Positions 11,341 to 21,655 of a DNA stretch of 64,000 bases are shown piece after piece. This DNA comes from Isoetes taiwanensis (Eukaryota; Streptophyta; Lycopodiopsida; Isoetales; Isoetaceae): assembly GCA_021234155.1 (NCBI GenBank), contig JAJEKV010000144.1, positions 1,240,001-1,304,000 of the forward strand. Reading direction: 5' to 3'. How positions within the stretch are numbered: position 1 is the stretch's first letter; each line of letters starts with the position of its first letter. Below the pieces are notes generated by a model. That model saw only the letters and a program-made list of their open reading frames with translations. It ran no database searches and had not been told where the DNA came from. A program made the translations under genes and the position numbers.

Positions 11341-12196
11341 TGCAGGCAAGGGAAGAGGCAGGGGCAGAGGAAGAAGCAATAGAGGAAGAGGACGTGGTGC
11401 AAGAGCTGCCAACACTAATGTTGCAGTAGAAGTTGAAGAAGAAGAAGAAGAGGTAAAGCTTTGTTGCTCTAGTTTTGAAGATGTGAATTCTGAAAAATCG
11501 TTTATTGTAGATAGCGGAGCTGAAAGAACAATCGTAGGCTCAGCTCAACAAATTATCAAGGAAGAAGAGGATAAAAGTCCCAAAAACATTCGTTTAGGAG
11601 ATGGCAGTTTGAAGAAAGTCAATGCAGCAGGATTACTTAAGATATTTGATCTTCAAGGAAGAGTTGTAAACTTGAAAAAAGTTTTGTGTGTAAAAGGGAT
11701 TGTGAAAAATCTGATTTCAGTTGCTCAGCTAGTTGATTTAGGCTATCAGGTGGTGTTTGACAGGCACATTTGTAAAATTCTGAAAAATAATGAAATATGT
11801 TTTTTTGCACAACGAGTGGGAGATCTCTTTGAAATGATTGTATCAGATAATATTCCTTGCATCAACAATGCATCAATAGTCTCTGTAAAAACTTGGCATG
11901 AGCGTTTAGCACATACTCATATGCACAATGTGGAGACATTATGTAAACAGGGACTCATAAACGCTTCTAAAAATGTTAATGAAGGAAATGAGAAGTTTGT
12001 TTGCAGGGGATGTGTTCTGGGCAAGAGTACAAGACTAGCATTTCAGAAAAAGGCCAAAAGAGCTGAAGCTCCTCTTGATCTGGTTCACACAGACATATGT
12101 GGTCCTCTAAATGTGAAAAGCAAAAGCAGGGTAAAGCGTTTCTTTATCACCTTCATTGATGATTTTACTTTCGAAAGGCTAAAACCTATTGTCTAA
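11341..12196 (+). pseudogene. Copia protease and integrase N-terminal part
   Basis: Continuous in frame with gag. The aspartic protease motif FIVDSGAERTIVG lies near 11500. The GAG-pre-integrase zinc-binding region follows (WHERLAHTHMHNVETLCKQGLI then CRGCVLGKS near 11895-12025). The integrase core starts with APLDLVHTDICGPL and FFITFIDDFT near 12070-12170, giving the first catalytic aspartates. The frame ends at a TAA at 12194, after a frameshift close to 12170. Confidence 0.92.
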
Positions 12197-12690
12197 GAAG
12201 GAAAAATGAAGCACTCTGGGGCATTTAAACATTATCTTTGTTGAAGCGAGAAAGACATACTGTAGAAAACTAAAATGCCTACGGTCTGATCGCGGTGGAG
12301 AGTATATGTCAAAGGAATTTAAGCATTTCTGTATTGAAAGAGGCATTAGAAGGCGGTGACACAGTAGGTATTCAACGTGGGCGAGTAGTGAGAAAGAAAG
12401 AATAGATCCAGTTTGAATGCCGTAAGAGCTATGCTTAAGCATGCAGGCCTGCCGAATATGCTTTGGGAAGAGGCTCTAAAAACAGCGATTTATGTGCAAA
12501 ATAGAGTCCCAAGTGTAAGCTTAAAAGGAAATATTCCTGAAACTATGTAGTGCAGCGAAATCTCGAATATGAAAAATTTAAGGTCTACGGTTGTTTGGCA
12601 TATGTTCACATACGGAAAGAGTTGAGAAAAAGCTAGATGATGAGCATTGGAGGCGATCTAGTTGGATATGATGAGGAATCAAAAGCGTCT
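12197..12690 (+). pseudogene. Copia integrase core, heavily frameshifted
   Basis: Pieces of the integrase core appear in several frames: KCLRSDRGGEYMSKEFKHFC near 12268-12335, LNAVRAMLKHAGLPNMLWEEAL near 12412-12480, and AIYVQNRVPSVSL near 12485-12525. These correspond to the second catalytic aspartate and the region after the glutamate in copia integrases. At least four frame changes are needed, so the protein cannot be made. Confidence 0.85.
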
Positions 12691-12692
12691 GA

Positions 12693-13550
12693 TTGTATGA
12701 ACCAAAGCGTAATATAATTTATGTTAGCAGAGATGTCATCTTCGTAGAAAATGAGTTGTACAAGAATAGACATATATCTAGAGCTAAAACAGAAATGAGC
12801 AAAGTAGAAGAACATAAGAAGCAAGATTCTATTTCTAAGTTTGATATTGATGATGATGAGGATGAGCAACATAGGCATGATGAAATTAATCCTCAGCACA
12901 ATCCTGGAACTGAAGCTCATTATGATGTTGTACAAGAGGAGATCAGCCATGCTGAACCCATACGAAAGAGAAAAAACAGAAGCTCAAAGGCTTATTTCAG
13001 ATTTTGTAGAAAAGAACATTCAACTAGAGAATCTTGGAAGAGATATTAATGGCAAAAGTAGAAGGCTGAAACAATCTGTAGAATCTAAAGCAATGCATGA
13101 TAATTCAGCACACGATACAACACTGGCATTGATGACTGTGCTTGAAAAAGATGTGCCAGTGACATATGATGAAGCAGCAAGTTGTAAAGATCATAAACTA
13201 TGGGAAAAAGCAATGGAAGATGAGATGATCTCGTTTAAAAGAACAGATACTTTTGAAGTTGTGGAAATGCCAAAAGATAGAAATGTCATAGACAACAAAT
13301 GGATCTTCAAAATCAAAGATATGCCAGACGGTAATCAGAAATATAAGGCCAGGTTGGTAGCAAAGAGTTTTTCACAGAAAAAAGGAGTTGATTATACAGA
13401 TACATTCTCCCCAATAGTGAAAATGGCTAGCATAAGAATGCTACTGGCTTTAGGCAATGCGCGTGATCTGGAAATACATCACATGGATGTAAGCACCTTG
13501 CATTTTGAATCTGAGAACTTGAGGAGGAGATATTTATGAGACTTTCTTGG
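12693..13550 (+). pseudogene. Copia integrase tail and reverse transcriptase N-terminal half
   Basis: The first frame (12693-13049) has YEPKRNIIYVSRDVIFVEN, the conserved end of copia integrase. It then has an acidic linker. Translation shifts frame before about 13000. The RT begins at about 13195 with LWEKAMEDEMISF, then WIFKIKDMPDGNQKYKARLV and FSPIVKMASIRMLLALG. Motif A reads IHHMDVSTLHF near 13475, where most copies have a leucine-asparagine after the phenylalanine. A frameshift follows near 13510. Confidence 0.9.
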
Positions 13551-13559
13551 CTTTGAAGA

Positions 13560-14679
13560 AGCTAATAACAAGGTTTGGAAACTTAAAAAAGCGGTGTACG
13601 GTCTCAGGCAAGCGCCAAGACAATGGTACAAATGTATTGATCAGTACCTTATAAAGCAAGGATTTAATAAATTGCAGTCGGATGGAAACTTGTACATGCT
13701 TAAGGATGATGAAAAATTTTGCATAATAGCTGTATATGTTGATGATTGCGTCATGGTCTCAAATCATTCAGGATGTTTGGAAACTTGCAAAAACTTATTG
13801 AGCAGAAGATTTAAAATGGTAGATCTTGGAGAGTTAAGAAAATTCTTGGGAATTAAAGTGGAAAGAAATAGATCAGAAAAGGTATTAAAGCTCTCATAGG
13901 CTTCTAACATCTCAGGAATGTTAAATCGATTTCATATGAATGACTGCAAAATTGCGACAACACCGTTGGTACCAGGGCACAAAATCAATGCAAAACCTTG
14001 TCCTCAAACTGAAGAAGAGGTAAGCTATATGCAAAATCTTCCTTATAGAGAATTAATTGGAAGTCTGTTATATGTAGCTAATGCTACACGTCCAGATATA
14101 TCCTTTGCAGTAACTCTTCTTTCAAGGTATAACAATAATCCTGGACGAATGCATTGGTCTGCTGCTAAGCGGATCTTAAGATATCTAAAAGGGACAATAA
14201 ACTATGGTATTTGCTATACTGGACCAGAATGTACTTTGAAAGTATATGCAGATGCAGACTGGGGCGGGGATCTAGACTACAGACATTCAACATCAGGGTA
14301 TATTTTAATGATGGAAAATGCACCTGTAAACTGGAAATGCAAAAAACAAGCCACAGTGGCCCTGTCAAGTGCCGGAGCAGCAAATGATATAATCTGGATG
14401 AGAAGGCTTCTCAATGAAATTGGAGTACTCTGTATAAATGCTACAAGCTTCTTTTCAGACAGTAATAGCTGCATTGCAATGGCTAAGAACCCAGTTCTAC
14501 ATGAAAGATCCAAACATATAGAGCTCAAAATGCATTTCATCAGAGAAGCAGTGGAGAAGAAACATATTGAAGTAATTTATATCTGCACTGAAGCTTAAAT
14601 AGCTGATTTACTAACAAAAGCTCTGAGAGAACCACGTTTTAATTTGCTAAGACACAGGCTGGGAGTTACAGAAAGGTAA
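13560..14679 (+). pseudogene. Copia reverse transcriptase C-terminal half and RNase H
   Basis: KKAVYGLRQAPRQWY (near 13588) and the catalytic YVDDCVMV box (near 13735) identify copia RT. An in-frame TAG at 13897-13899 (apparently in KLSxASNISGML) interrupts the thumb, and the frame resumes immediately. RNase H shows YADADWGGDLDYRHSTSGYI near 14245 and ATVALSSAGAANDIIWM near 14350, plus FSDSNSCIAMAKNPVLHERSKHI. A TAA near 14596 splits off the last segment, IADLLTKALREPRFN. The true end is the TAA at 14677. Confidence 0.93.
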
Positions 14680-14703
14680 CAGAAATATCATATGAAGGAG
14701 GAG

Positions 14704-15119
14704 TGTTGGAATGATCATAGGATATTTGATATCAGTTATTAAACATTGAGTTAACATTAAACCATTGAATTTTATCTTTCAATGGTTCTATTTTCAGAGG
14801 CAATATAAATTGGCGAAGGAACTTAAATCTTGGGCTAGGCGGCAAAAGAAACGGAGGTCGGTCCGCCTAAGAGGCCGGATCTGATCAGTAAAAACAAAGC
14901 TGAATGCATAGATTGAAAGATCGATCGTGGTGAAACTGTCGGTTTGATGTGAATCGGCTCATGCCGTTGGTGAACAAAGGAGCACAGGTCGATACTCAAA
15001 AGATTGTTGTAGTGGTATTCTTCAAGTGCTTAAACCCAATAGTTAATGGTGTTTGGATCATCTAGTTGAATACACAGTTTAAAGAGATAGATAAATAACA
15101 ATAGAGATAACTGCTTTCA
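14704..15119 (+). repeat. Copia 3' LTR (416 bp)
   Basis: It matches the left LTR end to end (TGTTGGAATG...GCTTTCA). It is preceded by the purine-rich GAAGGAGGAG tract at 14694-14703 that would prime plus-strand synthesis. Confidence 0.95.
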
Positions 15120-16306
15120 CCCTTTTCATCCCTTTTCCGCCCTTTCGCTTTTCTCCATGGTCTTTTTCCCTTTTCTTTTTCTCTTTTTTTTTTCATTTTT
15201 TCCCTTTTCTTATGCCTCTTTCCATTCGCAATTCTCCATCTATTTTATGTGCCCCTTTTCGTTTTTTTTTCACACCCTTCTCCGCCTTTTACCTCTTCCG
15301 TTTTTCCCTTTTCTCCCCCTTTTTTCCCATTTCCCATGCTTTTTTTCCCTTCCGTTTGTCCTTTCCTCACCCTTTCCCTCTTCCTATTTTCGTGTGCCCT
15401 TTTCCCCTTCCTCTCTTCCCTTTTTTCCATTCCTTGCTCTCCACCCTTTTCCGTTTTCCCTTTTCCCCCCTTTTCCTCCTTTTCCCACCCTTTCCCTCTT
15501 TCTTTTTTCTTGGTGCCTTTTTATCTTCCTTTTTTCCCTCTCTTTTTCTTTTCCCCCTTCCCTATCCCTTTTCTAATTCCATTATCCCATTTCCTTCTCC
15601 TCTTTCCTTACCTTTTCTTTCTAACCTTTTTCCTTCATTTTTTCGATGCCCTATTTTCGCTTCACTTTCCTCTTTCTTCACCATTTCCCTCTTCCCCTTT
15701 TTTTGCATGCCCTTTCCCCTTTCCCTTTTGCCCTTTTTCTCATGCCTTTTTTCTAGGTTCTCTTTTCCCATTTCCATCTCCCTTTTTCTTTTTTCCTTTC
15801 CCTTTCTCTCATCCCATGCGCTTTGCTCATCCCGTTCTTCCCACCCTTTTCCTGTTCATCTTTTCCCCTCCCTTTTTCCACTCTTTCCCTCTTTCCCTTT
15901 TCTCCAGGGATAGGTTCTGTACGTACGAAATCTTTTTTTCCCATGCCCTTTCCCCCTTCCCTTTTGTCCTTTTCCTCGTGCCCTTTTTCCAGGTTCCCTT
16001 TTCCCCCTTCCATCTCCCTTTTTTCTTTTTTCCTTTCCCGTTCCCTTTCCCTTTTCCCATGTGTTTTGTTTGTTCCCTTCTTCCCACCCTTTTCCCTTAC
16101 CTTTTTCCTCTTTTTCCCACCCTTTCCTTCTTCCCCTTTTTCCTTTGCCCTTTTTCCCTTCCCTTTCTCCCTCTCTATTTCTATTCTTTTTTTCATTTTT
16201 CCTTCCCTTTTTCCCTTTCTTTGTCCTTTTCCTCTTCCCCTTTTTCCCTTCCCTGTCCCTTTTACCCGTGCCTTTCCTCTCCTTTTCTTTTCTTTTCCCC
16301 TTAAGA
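15120..16306. repeat. Polypyrimidine tract, right part
   Basis: A 1.19-kb continuation of the C/T-rich tract. Words such as CATGCCCTTTCCC and CCCACCCTTTTCC recur every 40-120 bp, so it is a degenerate minisatellite rather than random pyrimidines. A non-repetitive interruption (GGGATAGGTTCTGTACGTAC) sits near 15907. Such tracts can form triplex DNA. Confidence 0.9.
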
Positions 16307-16471
16307 GATCAAATCATGACTAATCACGATAGTGGGAAGTCGTGCTATAAATCTCGGCCTTCAGTTTCAATCAGATAATCTCAGCCATTTAAATTAGGGC
16401 TTGATCCATTCAATACGGTATAACATTATAATATAAGATGATATTTTTCTCATCCAATCCCAAATTTGTAG

Positions 16472-16622
16472 CAGGGTGCTTGGAGGTAGGGCGTGATGGT
16501 GATGTTATTGTTTTGGATCCAGAAAGCCTAGAGCTAAGTCATGTATTTGCAGTGGGGCAATTAGTGGTCTCCTACTTGGACAAAGAAGGGGAATGTTCGA
16601 AAAATAATCAAAGACCTTTGAG
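16472..16622 (+). pseudogene. Possible amidohydrolase (isoaspartyl-dipeptidase-like) C-terminal exon
   Basis: The block starts after an AG (TTTGTAG) and ends before GTAATT, so it looks like one exon. Its translation GCLEVGRDGDVIVLDPESL followed by SHVFAVGQLVV resembles the C-terminal 'G.I..G.DADLVVLD....V..V.ARG..VV.DG' sheet of amidohydrolases such as isoaspartyl dipeptidase or dihydropyrimidinase. No neighbouring exons were found, so it is probably an isolated gene fragment. The assignment rests on about 45 residues. Confidence 0.4.
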
Positions 16623-16639
16623 GTAATTGCAGCCATTTC

Positions 16640-17084
16640 ACTTGCCTAGTTTAAGATGCACAGTTTATGGCTCATATAATTGCTTGCACAAAGCAGGTTG
16701 GGACGTAGTTAACTTTGAAAAAACCCAAGCAAGTAACAGACCCACTCATGATAGGTCTAATATTTGAGATAGCTAGAAGAGACCAATGTGTACAGAAATA
16801 GACCGAATTTGTTTCAAAGGTTGTAGCTTTGAGAAATAAGAAGAAAACATATATTTACTTCCTCTTCCTCAACTAAATTATAATAATTTATCCTATAATC
16901 GGGTAACCCAACCTACATTTTGTGCATAACTATTTGTGTGCCTTCCCCCATTTTTGGATTCCTTAAAGGGCAAATTTTAGGCACAATGTGTGAGGAAATT
17001 GGATATTCAGAGGAATATTTAATTTGCGATGGTGGATGTATGGCCTGCTGTTGATGTGGCAGCGATTGTTCATTCTTGCACTGC
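16640..17084. other. Intergenic stretch, no recognised gene
   Basis: AT-rich, with no motif recognised. It ends at the first unit of the hairpin-bearing repeat. Confidence 0.4.
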
Positions 17085-17388
17085 GACTTGCATGAAACCA
17101 ACAAAGCGCCCGAATACCAAAGGACTTCCTTAACAAACTAGGATCGAGGATGAAGGTCACAGGATGAAGGCTAAAGGCCGAAAAGGACAGCAGAAAAGCA
17201 ACGCCAAATTAGCCAAACCAAAGGGGAAGAAGCCCCTCCTCCCCTGGGAAACAATTCAAAGAGAATAAGGTACACGAGAGAAGAGGAAGCCGATGAAACG
17301 CCGATGAAGAACTCCGCATAAGTAGCAAACGCCCAACCGAAGAACGGCCTAAAAGCGATCGCGACGATACAATGCATGCATGTTCGTC

Positions 17389-17436
17389 TTGAGCAAGAAT
17401 GCCGATTCGCTCACGCGAATCGACGACATTCTTACC
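17389..17436. other. Hairpin at end of repeat unit 1
   Basis: CAAGAATG and CATTCTT form an outer stem. CGATTCGC and GCGAATCG form an inner stem around a four-base loop. The same arrangement with nearly the same bases is in unit 3 (about 18436-18473). Confidence 0.75.
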
Positions 17437-17478
17437 GGTAATCGCGATTCGCATGAAACCAACAAAGCGCCCGATAGA

Positions 17479-17935
17479 TAGGCTTCTCATTCATCTCAGC
17501 AGACTTAGACTTGCTTCTCATTCATCTCACCAGATTTTCTACAATGGTGGATAGTGGGTAGCCTATCACATCACGAACTACCCATAAAAATAAAGGGAAA
17601 ATCCAATTATATTATTTGGACCCCAACAAAATACAATGCTAATAGAGACTGGTGTAGTGTACCTGCGAAAGCTTATCACGGGATTAAAAACCCCGCCCTT
17701 CGGGTTTTCGAGGAAAAACCCTAGTGATAAGCCTTCGCAAGGGGCTTGGACAAACGTAAGGCATAAAAAATCGCCCCAAAACCCACGAATGGAAAAGTTT
17801 AAACAGATGCCGCCGCTAACCTGCACGCACATCACCAACAAAACAACAAGACAAAACAAACCTCCCAAAGTGGAGGGTTGATTACGTAGCGTACACGCGA
17901 TAAAAATACAATAACAAAGAAGGGGGGGAGGGTGG
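17479..17935. other. Insert in repeat unit 2 containing an ~80-nt foldback
   Basis: This block is absent from units 1 and 3. It contains a tandem CTTCTCATTCATCTCA (about 17485 and 17512). A foldback at about 17667-17745 has arms GCGAAAGCTTATCAC and GTGATAAGCCTTCGC, with further pairing GGGATT/AAACCC inside and a CCCTTCGGG core. A smaller palindrome, CCTCCCAAAGTGGAGG, lies near 17861. It may be an inserted non-autonomous element. Confidence 0.55.
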
Positions 17936-18067
17936 GTTCAAAGAGAATAAGGTACTGCTGAGAGAGAAGAGGAAGTGCCGATCGAAGCAGAAACGCGCCT
18001 AAAATAGCGAACTCCCCAACCGTGAATCGGGCATGCCGCCCGCATGCATGCAAAACATGCATGCTCG

Positions 18068-18122
18068 TCCCATTCTAGAATGGCGATCCGATGTCTCGGA
18101 TCGATGGGATTCTAGAATGGGA
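18068..18122. other. Hairpin at end of repeat unit 2
   Basis: TCCCATTCTAGAATGG pairs with a matching segment ending TTCTAGAATGGGA. CGATCCGA pairs with TCGGATCG around a TGTC loop. The stem bases differ from unit 1, but the pairing layout is the same. Confidence 0.8.
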
Positions 18123-18480
18123 CTTGCATGAAACCAACAAACTGCCCGAATACCAAAGGACTTCCTTAACAAACTAGGATCGAGGACGAAGGTCACAGGA
18201 TGAAGGCTAAAGGCCGAGAAAGGACAACATGAAAGAAACGCCAAATTGGCCAAACCAGGCAGGAAGAAGCCCCTCCCCTGCCTGGAAACAAATCAAAGAG
18301 AATAAGGTACTGCTGAGAGAGAAGAGGAAGCGCCGATGAAACGTCGATGAAGAACTCCGCAATAAGTAGCAAACACCCAACCTGAAGAACGGCCTAAAAC
18401 ACATGCGATGCATGCATGCATCCATGCTCGTCTTGAGCAAGAATGCCGATTCGCTACGCGAATCGACGACATTAGCTAAC

Positions 18481-18830
18481 AGTAACAGTGATAGATGTTT
18501 AAAGGCATTGCATACTGGGATGAGAATTCATGCCGCTGAGATTGTTGGTGGGCATTATGCAAACATTCTTGTTGGTAACACCTTGATTAACATGTATGCT
18601 AAATGTGGTAAAAAGTTTGATGCAAGCAGTGTCTTTGAAAGAGTGCCAGATCATAATGTGGTGTCTTGGAATCCTATCATATTTGGATATGTTGAGATTG
18701 GGGATTCCAAGATGGTTCTACACTGTTTCCAATCTATGCAAGACGAAGGTTTCACACCGAATGCATGGACTTATATCCATGATAGCAAGAATGGCATCAA
18801 AAGCCATGATTTGCTTGAGAAGTCTTTGTG
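18481..18830 (+). pseudogene. PPR protein fragment
   Basis: Pentatricopeptide repeat proteins bind organellar RNA and direct editing, splicing or processing. The reading frame shows RIHAAEIVGGHYANILVGNT, LINMYAKCG and VFERVPDHNVVSWN, then GYVEIGDSKMVLHCFQSMQDEGFTPNAWTYI, which is the classic P-L-S repeat pattern of land-plant PLS-class PPR genes. Only about three repeats remain. There is no start, targeting peptide or E/DYW end. The 5' edge abuts the hairpin repeat at 18473, which probably truncated it. Confidence 0.9.
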
Positions 18831-19318
18831 ATCCGCATGTGATACTAGATGCACATATGAAGCCCTGCGTTCTTCTTTAAACTTGTTTGTTTGTTTAATT
18901 AAGTTTGTTTGTTTAAGTAGGTTAAAGCTCTTCTGCAATGTAAAACGCTCCTAATAGCAAAAGAATTAGGCCTGAAAGATTAACACAAGGCTTGCTCTAG
19001 TCATCTCCTACCCCGGTGCCTTGTCTACTAAAAAATTGTTTCATGAGTATTTAAAGAGCACAATCTTTCCGTCTGACTTTGGATGCCCAACACCCTTATT
19101 CCAAATGTTTTCTTTCAAAGCAAAAGTTTGATGGTATGAGGGCTACTTACAGAAGAGGAGGAAGGCAGATGCAGAATTCTTATGCTGTCATTAAGAATCT
19201 GGCTCGTCAGGACAGTTCCTTATATGATCCTGTAACAATTTATGAAAAAGGAAAGGAAGACGTGCTCAAGCCAGGTCATTCAATCTTTTTGATGCATTGA
19301 AGGCATGTAGCAGTTTTA
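18831..19318. other. Intergenic stretch between PPR fragments
   Basis: A 73-codon ORF at 19079-19300 (MDAQHPYSKCFL...) may be part of the same PPR pseudogene's linker but has no recognisable repeat. GTTTGTTTAA occurs several times near 18885-18915. Confidence 0.4.
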
Positions 19319-19455
19319 AGGCATTCCATACTGGGATCAGATTGGGGATTCCAAGATGGCTCTACAATGTTTTCAATCTATGCAAGATGAAGGTTTCGTA
19401 CTAAATGCATGGACTTAACGTAGCTGCACTGAAAGCATGTTCTAACCTCCATGTA
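19318..19455 (+). pseudogene. Second PPR fragment
   Basis: The segment GDSKMALQCFQSMQDEGF and then NAWT repeats the motif of the 18481-18830 fragment almost word for word, with RSCTESMF-type frames giving the remains of 'ALKACSNL'. It is a second, diverged and truncated copy with a stop within the repeat. Confidence 0.75.
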
Positions 19456-20990
19456 AGTTGTTGTGTTGAATTGTTTTTTTTTTTGTAATCATAAATGTGG
19501 AAGAGATCATGGATTTCAATAGCAAGTTCTTACATGTACTAGTGTTTTTGTGATATTAATGTTTTTGTCATATGCTTACTATGTCCGGCATGGCTTAAAT
19601 TGCACCTTTGTGGTTCAAAACTTGCACTGGGCTTTTGCTCCAACATATTCGTCAAAAGTTCTGGTCTTGTATAATGTGTTGTTTTGGTCTGATATACTTG
19701 GCCTGTGTTTTGATATAGATTTCTATGCACAGTGCACGGTCTGTTGAACTTAATTTTGTTGATATTACAGATGCCACAGGCTTTAATGCCTTGTTGGACC
19801 CGTGTGTTATTTTGTTGATATTACAGATGCCTCAGGCTTTAATGCCTCGTCAAGCACCCTAAGCTGTGGGCATAGCTCTTGCTAGAACCTTCGTTGTAGG
19901 GCCATCGTCCATGCCCAGATCGTTGGAGTGTTTTGAGGCTCATACATAGATTTATCTGATCATTTTTATCGCCAGGCCTCTATGAATGTATGACGACCTA
20001 GCATCAATATGCCTTGCGAGTTTAGCCTTCCTCAGACTTTGCAGAATTTGTGCGATCTTAACAGCATAGATACAAGGTGGCAGGTAAAGAAAATCATCCT
20101 TTTTTTTCTTCTGATTCTGACAAAAATTATGTACAGGAAATATTTTAGATTTTCCATTTTCTAGCTGTGCCAACGCTATTTCGCTTCTGATTGCAGTCCT
20201 TGAAGACAAGAACTTGTACAATAATATATTTAGCTTCTCTTGCAATGGGTTACTTCATGGTATATTTGTTACTGATTAACATGTTGGTCGCTATTGCAAG
20301 CCTGCTAAAAAACAAGGTGCTGCACACGAAGGGGGGAGGGGGGTAGGCAAGCTTGCTAAAAAATAAGGTGCTGCACACGAAGGGTTGTCCTTAGATGCCC
20401 TGAGGGTAAAGTGGCTAAAACTACATGTTTTCATTTTCTATGTTTAAATCAAAATGGCTACTCCATAGCCCTATGAGCGACCATCTTGAAAAAAAATTTG
20501 GTTTATCATGTGTTGTCTGCCATGTTTCTACTAAAGATTTATGAGAACAAAGACATGTTAGTTTATCTAAGCTGAGGCTAGTTGTATCTTATATATATCA
20601 TGAAAGCATGAGGTAAAACGTACTCTTCATTGAAGGGAACAACAACCAACATATCATGTTGTATGATATATCCTGCATGCAACATCATAGGAGGAGCATA
20701 AAAACGTGATTAAAGCTTTATTGCACTATTCTAAAAAGACAAAATGTTGCTGGATTATGCGAGATCAATTTGCCTATGGACCAAAATGACGAAAAATGAG
20801 CAGAAAGCATACCCTTTTGAGATTGATATGGTTATAAAAGGACCATTCTGAGGAGTGGTGGTCAGCTTACAAGTTACCATAGCCTACTTTACTCCGCTAA
20901 TACTACGTTCTTCTTTCAGAAAAAAAAAAGGATTTTGCACTTACTTTGATCATGCAAGATTAACTACTCTGAGTACTACTCCAATTTCGA
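19456..20990. other. Intergenic stretch with two short tandem repeats
   Basis: TTTGTTGATATTACAGATGCC occurs at about 19757 and 19811, with the following AGGCTTTAATGCC also duplicated. GGTGCTGCACACGAAGGG occurs at about 20315 and 20369. No gene was recognised. Confidence 0.55.
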
Positions 20991-20998
20991 TTGTAAGA

Positions 20999-21015
20999 AT
21001 TGGTATCAGAGCAAA
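20999..21015 (+). promoter_or_regulatory. Copia-like primer-binding site remnant
   Basis: ATTGGTATCAGAGCAAA contains the canonical TGGTATCAGAGC complement of initiator tRNA-Met. No paired LTR was found nearby, so it marks a truncated LTR retrotransposon whose 5' LTR would lie just upstream. Confidence 0.6.
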
Positions 21016-21214
21016 GTTCTGAATTCCTTTGGAATCTATGGGTAATGCAACCATTGGGAAAGGGGATCTCTGATATGAATAAGAAACAAAACATCAAGCT
21101 AGTGGAAACAAAAACATCATGACGTGCTTGAATCCGGCTTCAAAAACTACTTTGGTAGAAAGAGACACTACTTTTCCCCAAATATGCCTTTAAAATAGTT
21201 TAAAATGTGAGAAA

Positions 21215-21216
<2 letters not shown>

Positions 21217-21308
<92 letters not shown>
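21217..21308. repeat. (AT)46 microsatellite
   Basis: 92 bp of perfect AT alternation. Such a tract readily extrudes a cruciform and is prone to replication slippage, so the assembled length may be approximate. Confidence 0.98.
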
Positions 21309-21310
<2 letters not shown>

Positions 21311-21655
21311 TTATATATATACAATTATATTGAGTGTCACAAATGTTGGCAGTGCCACAAATTGTGTAGAGATTGATGCCACAAAATGTTGGTAGAGATT
21401 GATCTCGGCCGTCCACTTTTGAGATGGACGGTCCAGACGGTGCCACCTCGTAACTTCCCAAGCACCCCTCTTGTTGGTGTACCAAAATATTGGTACAGAT
21501 TGATCTCGGCCGTCCATCTCTTAGATGAACGGCCCACAACAAAAGCCCCAAATAAGCCCCTTGATGCAGAGTGTGTGTAGACATTTAAATCTCTACCGGC
21601 CCATCTCAAACTGACGGCCCACGTTAAGCCCCCAAATTGACCCTTTATTTGGGGC
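21311..21655. repeat. Non-coding repeat with three GGCCGTCC hairpins
   Basis: The block GATCTCGGCCGTCCA occurs near 21400 and 21504, each followed by its own inverted complement (GATGGACGGTCC and GATGAACGGCCC). A third related pair, CGGCCCATCTC / GACGGCCCAC, lies near 21597. GCCCCAAATAAGCCCC is also echoed near 21629. This looks like a non-autonomous element or part of an LTR. A related palindromic element is at 31333. Confidence 0.6.

Larger units (their letters stand above)
10043..15119 (+). mobile_element. Complete Ty1/copia LTR retrotransposon with 5-bp target duplication
   Basis: A 5.08-kb element with two LTRs starting TGTTGG and ending CTTTCA, an initiator-methionine-type primer-binding site just inside the left LTR, and a purine-rich GAAGGAGGAG tract just before the right LTR. 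CCCTT occurs immediately before (10038-10042) and after (15120-15124) the element, a clean target-site duplication. Domain order gag, protease, integrase, RT and RNase H defines Ty1/copia. Stops and frameshifts interrupt the coding region in at least six places, so this copy cannot move by itself as sequenced. Confidence 0.96.
17085..18473. repeat. Tandem repeat family of ~350-bp units ending in hairpins
   Basis: Unit 1 (17085-17430 or slightly beyond) and unit 3 (18121-18473) align along their length from GACTTGCATGAAACCAACAA to GAATCGACGACATT. Unit 2 starts at about 17447, is interrupted from about 17479 to 17935 by unrelated sequence, and resumes with its second half (17936-18120). Each unit contains AGGCTAAAGGCCGA or its relatives, a GATGAAGAACTCCGC block, a CATGCATG run and then a hairpin. 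No coding function is seen on either strand. Confidence 0.85.

Noticed and set aside
15157-16323. ORFs up to 351 codons in the right polypyrimidine tract
   Set aside because: Same composition artefact, overlapping in all three frames.
21168-21584. Isoleucine/tyrosine-repeat ORFs across the AT microsatellite
   Set aside because: Translation of (AT)n only.
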